DNA of 5,220 nt from Chloroflexota bacterium (GCA_024223125.1 JAAEOP010001318.1:1-5220), one strand, 5' to 3'. Counted from the stretch's first letter, positions 1 through 5,220 are shown. Translations and numbers: made by a program. Notes: generated by a model from the letters alone, not told the origin.

Positions 1-1557
1 CGGTACCGGCGGCGTTTGCTTGTAACTGGGATCATGTTCCTCATCTAATACAATGACCCTCAGATTGGGCAACGGTGTAAACAAAGCGCTGCGCGGCCCC
101 ACTACAATGTCAAACAAACCAGCCCGCGCCCGTCGCCAGGTATCGTACCGTTCACCGGCCGTCAGGCGGCTGTGCAAAACAGCCACTCGCCCCGGAAAAC
201 GAGCCGCAAAGCGGCGCACCGTTTGTGGCGTTAGCGCAATTTCCGGAACCAACACAATAGCCCGTTTCCCCTCTGCTAACGCATGAGCAATAGTCCGCAT
301 GTAAATCTCCGTCTTGCCACTACCCGTCACGCCATGCAAGAGGATGGGGGGGTGAGGGGTTGAGGGGACACCTTGCTCACTCGCCACTTGCATACTTGCA
401 TACTCGCCACCTGCCACTTCCATCATCTGCATCTTAATCCGTCCCCAAACACGGGCCTGATCAGGGGTGAGCAAGGGGGGCTGGGCGGGGACAAAGTCGC
501 GGTCGGCCAGAGGGTCTCGCCACACTTCTTCGGCGCCGAATTTGATGAGGTCGAGTTTGACCAGTTTGCGTAGATGGTTAATGGTGGCTTTGGTCTGAGC
601 ATAAATGTGGCTGATGTTGACCGGCCGTGCTTCTTTTTCCAACAAGGTCAAAATGTCGTAATAAGTTTTGGCCCCACGCAAATTGAGTAGTTGGCGAAGC
701 GCCTCTTTGGGTGGAACAGCCAGGAAGAGGATGGATTGCGGATTGCTTGCATCGGATTCCGCAGTCCGAAATCCAAATTCCGCATTGGTATCACGGCCGA
801 TTAAGCCCCGTTCATGTAATTTTTTCAGGTGATTTTCTTTTGCTCCAATGGCTTGCAACACGGCCGTTTCCTCTGGCAGCGGGTCTTCAATTTGCAACAG
901 ATACGCTAAAACATCCGCTTGTTTGTTTTGGCGGCCTAACTGGATCACGGCCGTTTGCCAGCGTTGGGGCGCAGCAATCAATTCGACGGTGCGGATTTTT
1001 TTGGGGCGAATGCGAGGCGGGTCGAGAATGGTCGCTTTACGCAAAATTTTGCGGCGGTGAAGTTGGTTCACGGCCGTTTGCCAATTACCCTTTTCCCCTT
1101 GTTTTCGTAGAGCGCGCTGTAACTGTCGCCCGCGCATATCCCCTTTTTCGCGCAGAAGGTTGATAATGTGACTTTGTAGATCGGTTAGTCGGCCGCGGCC
1201 GTCCCAATACGAATTCACCTCCACAGTCATACCTGCCCAGCGAGTCAGGCCAGGGGGCAGCATCAGGCGCAGGCAGCCATTTAAGGGAGCCAGATAACGC
1301 TGGCTCAACCATTGCGCCAATTCGATTTGCCACCAAAAGACAACCGGCTCATCATCTATCAGGGCAATGATCGGTTTCGTTTCTTCCACCGGCGCTTCAT
1401 CGTCAAAGGCAATGATGATCCCTTGCGCCAGCCGCCTCCCAAACTCCACTTCCACTAGGTGACCCACACGCAGCGTCTGCTGTAAATCGCGGGGTACATG
1501 GTAATGAAAGGCACCTTCCAAAGGCGCTTCGATGTTGATGATTAGTTCTGCAAACAC
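1..1557 (-). CDS. priA: Primosomal protein N' (replication restart helicase PriA), N-terminal part
   Basis: PriA is a 3'-to-5' DNA helicase that binds abandoned forks and reloads the replicative helicase. The frame is open over 519 codons and runs off the left edge, so the zinc-binding region and the rest of the helicase are not seen. Visible parts: a 3'-DNA-binding domain at about residues 1-104 ([23 protein letters not shown]); a long stretch with three winged-helix-like segments (about 125-180, 210-265, 297-345); Walker A GVTGSGKT at 409-416; VPEIALTPQ at 437-445; [10 protein letters not shown] near 461; DEEHD from 505. The Walker lysine is residue 415, against 230 in E. coli PriA, so about 185 extra residues precede the helicase. 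I chose GTG at 1557 because it begins right at the conserved N-terminus and lies 7 bases from a -10-like box. There is no ATG and no Shine-Dalgarno. A TTG at 1593 and a GTG at 1617 are in-frame alternatives before the upstream stop at 1639-1641. Family assignment is very secure; the start is moderately so. Confidence 0.95.
   Translation of the reverse strand, partial: MFAELIINIEAPLEGAFHYHVPRDLQQTLRVGHLVEVEFGRRLAQGIIIAFDDEAPVEETKPIIALIDDEPVVFWWQIELAQWLSQRYLAPLNGCLRLMLPPGLTRWAGMTVEVNSYWDGRGRLTDLQSHIINLLREKGDMRGRQLQRALRKQGEKGNWQTAVNQLHRRKILRKATILDPPRIRPKKIRTVELIAAPQRWQTAVIQLGRQNKQADVLAYLLQIEDPLPEETAVLQAIGAKENHLKKLHERGLIGRDTNAEFGFRTAESDASNPQSILFLAVPPKEALRQLLNLRGAKTYYDILTLLEKEARPVNISHIYAQTKATINHLRKLVKLDLIKFGAEEVWRDPLADRDFVPAQPPLLTPDQARVWGRIKMQMMEVAGGEYASMQVASEQGVPSTPHPPILLHGVTGSGKTEIYMRTIAHALAEGKRAIVLVPEIALTPQTVRRFAARFPGRVAVLHSRLTAGERYDTWRRARAGLFDIVVGPRSALFTPLPNLRVIVLDEEHDPSYKQTPPVP
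344..437. repeat. Low-complexity segment encoding the linker before the PriA helicase domain
   Basis: Plus-strand G-runs at 346-352, 356-359 and 364-367 are followed by a short-period tract built from CTCGCCAC, CTTGCATA and CTGCCAC units up to about 437. It encodes about 30 residues ([12 protein letters not shown]... to STPHPP) immediately before [12 protein letters not shown]. The frame stays open. Confidence 0.5.
731..784. repeat. Repeat-like DNA inside a priA linker
   Basis: Contains a tandem GGATTGC (733-739, 740-746) and two copies of ATTCCGCA (756-763, 777-784) with interspersed TCCGAAATCC-like text. This looks like intergenic repeat sequence, yet it is read in frame as part of PriA between the second and third winged-helix-like segments. 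Confidence 0.45.
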
Positions 1558-1564
1558 GCGTGCT

Positions 1565-1593
1565 AGCGTAGTGTGGTTTGATGTAGGCGTCAA
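1565..1593 (-). promoter_or_regulatory. Predicted sigma70-type promoter of priA
   Basis: On the minus strand TTGACG (1593-1588) and TACGCT (1570-1565) are separated by 17 bases. The -10-like box ends 7 bases before the GTG start at 1557, so transcription would begin at or next to the start codon and give a leaderless mRNA. This fits the lack of a ribosome binding site. Prediction from sequence only. Confidence 0.45.
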
Positions 1594-1602
1594 GTAATAA
1601 CC

Positions 1603-1656
1603 GTAGCCGCGATTCACAATTGCATCTCTAACTCGCGGTTATGAAACCGCGGCTAC
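1603..1656. repeat. GC-rich inverted repeat between the divergent promoters
   Basis: GTAGCCGCG at 1603-1611 is matched by its exact reverse complement CGCGGCTAC at 1648-1656 (9 bp arms, 36-base gap). Nested inside is a tighter hairpin, CGCGGTT (1634-1640), loop ATGA, AACCGCG (1645-1651). The two options share arm bases, so they could be alternative folds. There is no T-tract, so it is not a classical terminator. The element sits exactly between the two outward-facing -35 boxes. It may be a dispersed palindromic repeat unit or a regulator-binding site; the sequence alone does not decide. Confidence 0.6.
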
Positions 1657-1670
1657 TCTGAACCAGATAG

Positions 1671-1699
1671 TTGCCAGAATCGAGCGGGCGGATTACAAA
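1671..1699 (+). promoter_or_regulatory. Predicted sigma70-type promoter of the membrane-protein gene
   Basis: TTGCCA (1671-1676), a 17-base spacer, then TACAAA (1694-1699). The -10-like box lies 7 bases before the ATG at 1707, the same geometry as the opposing priA promoter, so a leaderless transcript is predicted. The -10 match is imperfect. The TTG of this -35 box is also an in-frame possible start (1671), which I reject in favour of 1707. Confidence 0.4.
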
Positions 1700-1706
1700 T
1701 GGGGGT

Positions 1707-2441
1707 ATGACCATACCAACGACAATACCCATTACTTTGCACGCCGACCCAGAACATCGCGGGTTGCGCCTGGCTGTGATCCTGTTTTTATTTGTTTCTA
1801 TGATAGTGATCTATTTTTTGCTCAATTTCATCTGGTCGCTATCTACCGGCGGCTTTGTGCCTGATTATTCTTTTATTGTCACCTGCATTAGTTCTATTCT
1901 GCTGGGATTGGTAGCCATTTGGGGCATTGAGATGGGCTTGAAAAAGGTGTGGCACAGCGGCCGTGCCATTACGCTAGATGAACAAGGGATTCGGGTACAG
2001 GACAGAGGCGCAGCCCCCTATTTACTCGATTGGCAAGGACACATGAATAATCTATTCTGGTATTTTGTTTTGGAGGGGTACAAACGAGGCGGCCGTGAAC
2101 GTCGCGTCCCAAAAAACTCACTTTGTTTGGCCATACAGGTGCAAGAAGGAGAACATCGTCTGATTGTGTATACCTATTTGTCGCGGAAGAACGCGGAAAG
2201 GTTATTGGTGGATAACGGCCGGAACTCCTTCGTTGAAATTCAACCCACAGAACTGTATCAGGCGACGGTAGACAGTGGTTATTTTGCCATGCCCGGCCGT
2301 CCCGATAAAATTCCGGCCGATTTGTTGAGCGGCAAAGAAGGCCCCTATTGGCTGGCCGAACAACGCCGTTGGACAGCCGGTTACGAATTAACCCCTAAGG
2401 ATTTTGAAATATTTTTACAAACAGTATTCAGTGTTCAGTAA
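1707..2441 (+). CDS. Predicted membrane protein with two transmembrane helices, function unknown
   Basis: 244 residues from the ATG at 1707. I do not recognise the family. A short polar N-terminus is followed by two hydrophobic segments at about residues 21-44 (rich in L, I, V, F) and 55-77, joined by a loop of about ten residues. The remaining ~165 residues are soluble and probably cytoplasmic. The stretch after the second helix (ITLDEQGIRVQ..., then LLDWQGHMNNL at about 106-116) has the alternating strand character of bacterial PH-like domains that follow a TM hairpin; this is a resemblance only. A TTG at 1671 would add 12 residues, but that codon falls inside the predicted -35 box. The only purine-rich tract (GGGGG, 1701-1705) is too close to the ATG to act as a ribosome binding site. 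It stops 39 bases before the acyl-CoA dehydrogenase gene, so co-transcription is likely. Confidence 0.75.
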   Translation: MTIPTTIPITLHADPEHRGLRLAVILFLFVSMIVIYFLLNFIWSLSTGGFVPDYSFIVTCISSILLGLVAIWGIEMGLKKVWHSGRAITLDEQGIRVQDRGAAPYLLDWQGHMNNLFWYFVLEGYKRGGRERRVPKNSLCLAIQVQEGEHRLIVYTYLSRKNAERLLVDNGRNSFVEIQPTELYQATVDSGYFAMPGRPDKIPADLLSGKEGPYWLAEQRRWTAGYELTPKDFEIFLQTVFSVQ

Positions 2442-2463
2442 GGTAATTGAACTGAAAACTGAA
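2427..2463. repeat. Imperfect inverted repeat spanning the stop codon of the membrane-protein gene
   Basis: TTCAGTGTTCAGT (2427-2439) pairs with ACTGAAAACTGAA (2451-2463) at 12 of 13 positions around an 11-base loop. Each arm is itself a doubled TTCAGT/ACTGAA unit. The left arm encodes the last residues of the membrane protein and the stop codon follows at 2439-2441. No T-run follows; the dehydrogenase ribosome binding site starts four bases later. It could slow or attenuate transcription, mark an mRNA processing point, or be a fragment of a dispersed intergenic repeat that has supplied a new C-terminus. Confidence 0.6.
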
Positions 2464-2466
2464 AAC

Positions 2467-2471
2467 GGAGG
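2467..2471 (+). promoter_or_regulatory. Ribosome binding site of the acyl-CoA dehydrogenase gene
   Basis: GGAGG lies 9 bases before the ATG at 2481, a canonical Shine-Dalgarno. It shows that this organism does use such sites, which makes their absence at the two upstream divergent genes meaningful. Confidence 0.85.
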
Positions 2472-2480
2472 ATTCCCACC

Positions 2481-3647
2481 ATGTTTGATTTTATCACAGA
2501 AGAACATCGCATGATTCAACAAGAAGCACGACGTTTTGCCCAACAAGAGATCGCTCCCATTGCTGCCCATCATGATGAGACGGCCAAGTTTCCCATCGAA
2601 ACGGTGCGTAAGATGGGGCAGCTAGGGTTCATGGGTATTGAGGTGCCAGAAGAGTATGGAGGCATTGAAATGGATACGCTGGCCTACGCGCTGGCGCTGA
2701 CAGAAATTTGTAAGGCAGACGCCAGCCACGGCACGATCATGTCCGTCAACAATTCGCTTTATTGTCATGGCATATTGGCCTTTGGCACAGAAGATCAAAA
2801 GCAAAAGTATGTTGTTCCCGTCGCTGATGGCCAGAAGATTGGCGCTTACAGCCTGACGGAACCGATGAGCGGCTCAGATGCAGGCACGATGCGCAGCCGG
2901 GCGATGTTGAATGAAGCGGGAACACATTATGTGATCAACGGCCGTAAATCCTGGGTCACATCGGCTCCTTATGCCGACAATATGGTGTTGTTCACCATGA
3001 CCCAACCGGAATTGAAGCACAGAGGCGTAACCGCTTTCGTTGTGGAAACAGACCAGCCTGGTTTTGAACGAGGCAAAACAGAACCTAAAATGGGTATTCG
3101 CGCCAGCGCCACCAGTGAAGTGATTTTTGATAATTACCAATGCCCTGTTGAGAACCGTTTAGGAGCCGAAGGGGAGGGGTTCAAAATAGCGATGACGGTG
3201 TTGGATGCAGGACGCATTGGCATAGCTTCGCAGGGGTTGGGCATTGCTGAGGCGGCTCTGGAAGCCAGTATCGCTTATGCCCAGGAACGGGAAGCATTCG
3301 GCCAGAAAATCGGCCAGTTCCAGATGATTCAGCAAAAGTTAGCCGACATGAAAATGCGGGTGGATGCCAGCCGTTTGCTCATTTACCAGGCGTGTTTGGC
3401 CAAGAAGGCGGCGGCGAAGAAGAGTGGCGGCCGTTACTCCTTAGAAGCCAGCATGGCCAAACTATTTGCCAGCGAAGCAGCCACTTTTGTGACCAAAGAA
3501 GCGATTCAAATTCATGGCGGAATGGGCTACAGCCGAGAGATGCCGCTAGAGCGATACTACCGCGACGCCAAGATCACAGAAATTTACGAGGGAACCAGCG
3601 AAATTCAGCGTATGGTGATTGCTCGTAATTTAACCGGGTTACGCTAA
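2481..3647 (+). CDS. Acyl-CoA dehydrogenase, short-chain/butyryl-CoA dehydrogenase type
   Basis: 388 residues, full length for the family. This FAD flavoenzyme makes the alpha,beta double bond in acyl-CoA and passes electrons to electron-transfer flavoprotein. Seen: an all-helical N-terminal domain with GFMGIEVPEEYGG (49-61); the flavin/substrate loop SLTEPMSGSDAG (124-135), close to acyl-CoA dehydrogenase signature 1 but with Ser in its first position; WVTS at 158-161; REAFGQKIGQFQ (270-281); and signature 2 from Q343 to D362, which matches fully. The catalytic base is E370 in IYEGTSEIQR, at the position of MCAD Glu376, so the enzyme should be active as a short- or medium-chain type rather than the isovaleryl/long-chain type. 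Substrate (butyryl, isobutyryl, 2-methylbutyryl) cannot be fixed from sequence, and no etfAB, thiolase or hydratase gene is in view. The start is supported by GGAGG nine bases upstream. Confidence 0.95.
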   Translation: MFDFITEEHRMIQQEARRFAQQEIAPIAAHHDETAKFPIETVRKMGQLGFMGIEVPEEYGGIEMDTLAYALALTEICKADASHGTIMSVNNSLYCHGILAFGTEDQKQKYVVPVADGQKIGAYSLTEPMSGSDAGTMRSRAMLNEAGTHYVINGRKSWVTSAPYADNMVLFTMTQPELKHRGVTAFVVETDQPGFERGKTEPKMGIRASATSEVIFDNYQCPVENRLGAEGEGFKIAMTVLDAGRIGIASQGLGIAEAALEASIAYAQEREAFGQKIGQFQMIQQKLADMKMRVDASRLLIYQACLAKKAAAKKSGGRYSLEASMAKLFASEAATFVTKEAIQIHGGMGYSREMPLERYYRDAKITEIYEGTSEIQRMVIARNLTGLR

Positions 3648-3702
3648 TTGGTTTGGTGGAAACGGCCGTTTTTCTGCAAAGACGACGTGATGTGTGTAAT
3701 TT

Positions 3703-3710
3703 AAGAAGGA
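3703..3710 (+). promoter_or_regulatory. Ribosome binding site pointing to an ACG start at 3721
   Basis: AAGAAGGA ends 10 bases before an in-frame ACG at 3721-3723. The GTG at 3772, the first conventional start in this frame, has no such site upstream. The position therefore argues that translation of the next gene begins, or once began, at 3721. Confidence 0.55.
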
Positions 3711-3771
3711 AGCGCAAAAAACGAGTGACAATCAAGACCCAAACACACTCCAACCCGATCCCCTACGCAGC

Positions 3772-4854
3772 GTGTTCACCAGCAATTTGGCCGACATTAT
3801 GCGCCAATTGGGTATTAGTTTAGCCGTCTCCACCTATCAAGCGGGCAAAGTTATTTTAGTGCGTGAAGATGATGGCACCATCAATACCCACTTCCGCAAT
3901 TTCCACAAACCGATGGGCATTGCCGCCGATTACGGCCGTTTAACCGTCGGTGGTGCCAATACCGTTTGGTATTATCGCAACATGCCAGCCGTGGCGAAAA
4001 AGTTGGAGCCAGAAGGTAAACATGATGCCTGTTACCTGCCGCGCCGCATTCACGTTACCGGCGACGTGGATATTCACGAAATGGCCTACAACGGTAACGG
4101 TGAATTGATCATCGTCAACACAAAATTCGGCACACTCTGTACCCTGGACGCTGATCACAGTTTTAGCCCCTTCTGGCGACCTCATTTTGTCACTAAGTTA
4201 GCTCCTCAAGACCGCTGTCATTTGAACGGCTTGTGCATGGTAGATGGACAGCCCAAATATGTCACGGCATTGGGCGAAACAGACACCCCAGGCGGCTGGC
4301 GAGAAAACAAAAAAGATGGCGGCATCTTGATGGACGTGCCCACTAATGAGATTTTGCTGCGCGGCCTCTCTATGCCTCATTCTCCTCGGCTGTATAACGG
4401 CAAATTATGGGTTTTGGAATCTGGCGAAGGGTCGTTGGCTACGGTTGACTTGGCTCAGAATTCCTGGCAAACCATCACCAAACTGCCAGGGTTTACACGT
4501 GGCATTGATTTTATCGGGCCATTGGCCTTTATTGGCTTATCCCAAGTGCGTGAGAGTGCTGTCTTTAGTGGCATCCCATTAGTAGAACGGCTGGAAGAAC
4601 GCACTTGTGGCATTTGGGTGGTCAATATTCAAACAGGGGAGACGGTTGCGTTCCTCCGTTTTGAGGAAGGGGTGCAGGAGATTTTCGCCGTTAAAATATT
4701 GCCCGCCCGCTACCCGGAAATGATGGAATGGGGCGACAAGAAGTTGATGACTTCTTATGTCATTCCCGATGAGGCGTTAAGAGATGTGCCTGTACAATTA
4801 CAGGATGCAAAAAAGGTCGTTGAGAAAACAACGGCCGTTAACCCCAAGGAGTAA
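3772..4854 (+). CDS. TIGR03032/DUF4915 family protein, predicted beta-propeller, function unknown
   Basis: 360 residues from GTG 3772; I recognise the TIGR03032/DUF4915 family, which has no established function. Conserved-looking blocks are LGISLAVSTYQAGKVILVR (13-31), HFRNFHKPMGI (40-50), HDACYLPR (84-91), VTGDVDIHEM (95-104), DRCHLNGL (147-154), YVTALGETD (163-171), GGWRENK (174-180), GLSMPHSPR (198-206), LWVLESGEGSLATVDL (212-227), LPGFTRGIDF (238-247) and GLSQVRESAVFSGIPL (255-270). The repeating short strand pattern suggests a propeller. No signal peptide or membrane segment is seen, so it is probably cytoplasmic. The given start is the first conventional codon and is conservative: the frame is open back to 3700, the stretch 3721-3771 reads as credible protein (SDNQDP...DPLRS), and a ribosome binding site precedes an ACG at 3721. 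The true protein is probably 17 residues longer. The last two codons (AAG GAG) form the ribosome binding site of the next gene. Confidence 0.88.
   Translation: MFTSNLADIMRQLGISLAVSTYQAGKVILVREDDGTINTHFRNFHKPMGIAADYGRLTVGGANTVWYYRNMPAVAKKLEPEGKHDACYLPRRIHVTGDVDIHEMAYNGNGELIIVNTKFGTLCTLDADHSFSPFWRPHFVTKLAPQDRCHLNGLCMVDGQPKYVTALGETDTPGGWRENKKDGGILMDVPTNEILLRGLSMPHSPRLYNGKLWVLESGEGSLATVDLAQNSWQTITKLPGFTRGIDFIGPLAFIGLSQVRESAVFSGIPLVERLEERTCGIWVVNIQTGETVAFLRFEEGVQEIFAVKILPARYPEMMEWGDKKLMTSYVIPDEALRDVPVQLQDAKKVVEKTTAVNPKE
4846..4851 (+). promoter_or_regulatory. Ribosome binding site inside the end of the TIGR03032 gene
   Basis: AAGGAG forms the last two sense codons before the TAA at 4852-4854. It is 7 bases from ATG 4859 and 10 from ATG 4862. 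This arrangement is typical of translational coupling and marks 4859/4862 as the intended start of what follows. Confidence 0.65.
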
Positions 4855-4858
4855 AAAA

Positions 4859-4882
4859 ATGATGCAACAAAAACAAATGTAA
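4859..4882 (+). CDS. Seven-codon open frame ahead of, and in frame with, the exported-protein gene
   Basis: ATG ATG CAA CAA AAA CAA ATG TAA (MMQQKQM, then stop at 4880-4882) follows a well-placed AAGGAG. It is in the same frame as the exported-protein sequence that continues from 4883. It can be read as the true N-terminus cut by a nonsense change (CAA to TAA would give another Gln), or as a tiny leader whose translation restarts at the ATG at 4887. It is too short to be judged as a protein in its own right. Confidence 0.35.
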   Translation: MMQQKQM

Positions 4883-5220
4883 GAACATGAAAATGAAAAA
4901 ACGGCCGTTGTCTTCTGGCGGCTGCAAATACAAAAGGCCAGCCAAACCCCCTGGGTTGCCAGCCTCTTACTCAAACGAGCAAAACGACGACAAGAACAGT
5001 TAGCCTACTTTTTCCAACGGCTAAAAACACTGCCGCGTCATTGGCAGCAGCATATTAGGCGCAGTTTAGCCGCCAGTATGGTAGGCGCTGCCCTGCTGCT
5101 GGCTTGGGGGCCGACACCGAGTGTCCACGCCGCTACCATTACCGTGGACCCGGCCGGGGCCGGCACAGGCGTTTCTGCTGACGGCTACTGTTCTTTAAAA
5201 GAAGCCATCTTCAATGCCAA
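4883..5220 (+). CDS. Exported CSLREA-type protein, N-terminal part; start region disrupted
   Basis: The frame is open from 4883 to the right edge. It encodes a basic, aromatic-rich region (VVFWRLQIQ..., KRAKRRQEQ, LPRHWQQHIRRSL), a hydrophobic segment ASMVGAALLLAWG, a likely signal peptidase site around SVHA/ATI, then TITVDPAGAG and GYCSLKEAIFNAN. The last motif matches the CSLREA pattern (here CSLKEA) found at the mature N-terminus of large bacterial surface proteins with beta-helix or repeat domains. Such proteins are secreted or cell-surface; the specific role is unknown because the rest lies outside. Oddity: no ATG, GTG or TTG exists in frame between the TAA at 4880 and ATG 5078. Starting at 5078 would leave a signal peptide without its positive N-terminal part and has no ribosome binding site. 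Either the TAA replaces a sense codon, or one A is missing from the A6 run at 4896-4901 (ATG 4887 would then read in), or the gene is decaying. Confidence 0.65.

Larger units (their letters stand above)
156..5156. repeat. Dispersed palindrome CGGCCG, 20 copies
   Basis: Exact copies begin at 156, 622, 794, 861, 948, 1071, 1190, 1196, 1958, 2090, 2216, 2294, 2314, 2939, 3428, 3663, 3933, 4832, 4902 and 5151. Eight are the octamer ACGGCCGT (those at 861, 948, 1071, 2939, 3663, 3933, 4832, 4902). Copies occur in all five genes and in spacers, and in coding regions often yield Thr-Ala-Val or Gly-Arg. By chance only one to two copies would be expected at this composition. The pattern recalls HIP1 of cyanobacteria. 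Confidence 0.85.

Noticed and set aside
711..1163. Plus-strand open frames across 53-1163
   Set aside because: They lie antisense to the continuous PriA frame, have arginine/glycine-rich low-quality translations and no family resemblance.
1085..1336. Minus-strand 83-codon frame within the priA region
   Set aside because: It overlaps priA in a different frame, and the PriA frame carries the recognisable motifs.
1671..1706. TTG 1671 as start of the membrane protein
   Set aside because: No ribosome binding site, and the codon falls inside the predicted -35 box; ATG 1707 fits the promoter geometry.
2622..3140. Minus-strand open frames opposite the acyl-CoA dehydrogenase
   Set aside because: Shadows of a well-supported gene; no start signals and no recognisable motifs.
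3660..3673. AAACGGCCGTTT followed by T's after the dehydrogenase as an intrinsic terminator
   Set aside because: The palindrome has no loop, so it cannot form a normal hairpin, and the same octamer is scattered inside genes; it is better explained as a copy of the overrepresented motif.
3672..3700. Possible promoter with TGTAAT at 3695-3700 before the TIGR03032 gene
   Set aside because: The -35 region (TTCTGC) matches poorly and the implied transcription start would fall in or after the ribosome binding site.
5078..5220. ATG 5078 as the true start of the exported protein
   Set aside because: It gives a signal peptide without positive residues at its start, lacks a ribosome binding site, and discards a credible basic N-terminal region upstream in the same frame; kept only as a fallback.

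Overview
The window carries five genes, two of them cut by its edges. The base composition is intermediate in GC. The gene types are a PriA with an enlarged winged-helix region, a TIGR03032/DUF4915 protein and a large exported CSLREA-type protein with a long basic N-terminal region. Together they suggest a large-genome environmental bacterium, and I lean towards Chloroflexota (Anaerolineae/Caldilineae/Ardenticatenia-like). That placement is inference from family resemblance, not proof. The hexameric palindrome CGGCCG occurs 20 times, very often as ACGGCCGT, in genes and spacers alike; it looks like a genome-wide signature of this lineage.

Layout: (1) positions 1-1557, minus strand: N-terminal 519 codons of primosomal helicase PriA; the C-terminal half lies beyond the left edge. 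(2) 1558-1706: divergent control region. Each gene has a TTGxxx/17 bp/TACxxx promoter ending exactly 7 bases before its start codon, so both mRNAs may be leaderless. Between the two promoters lies a GC-rich inverted repeat. (3) 1707-2441, plus: unrecognised protein with two transmembrane helices and a soluble C-terminal domain. (4) 2481-3647, plus: acyl-CoA dehydrogenase with a canonical ribosome binding site, 39 bases downstream; an imperfect inverted repeat overlaps the preceding stop codon. (5) about 3721/3772-4854, plus: TIGR03032/DUF4915 protein; the apparent natural start position reads ACG rather than ATG. (6) 4859-5220, plus: start of an exported CSLREA-type protein, running off the right edge. 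Its ribosome binding site lies in the last codons of the preceding gene, but the reading frame is interrupted by an early TAA.

The four plus-strand genes are closely spaced and could be one transcription unit from the 1671-1699 promoter. Nothing in the sequence ties them into a single pathway: the dehydrogenase serves acyl-CoA oxidation (fatty acid or branched-chain amino acid breakdown), PriA restarts replication forks, and the last two genes may be linked by translational coupling. I found no tRNA, rRNA, CRISPR array, transposase or complete insertion sequence. The most unusual points are the paired leaderless-type promoters, the two adjacent start-region anomalies (ACG start; TAA in codon 8 plus a short A-run), the CGGCCG excess, and repeat-like DNA inside the interdomain linkers of priA.
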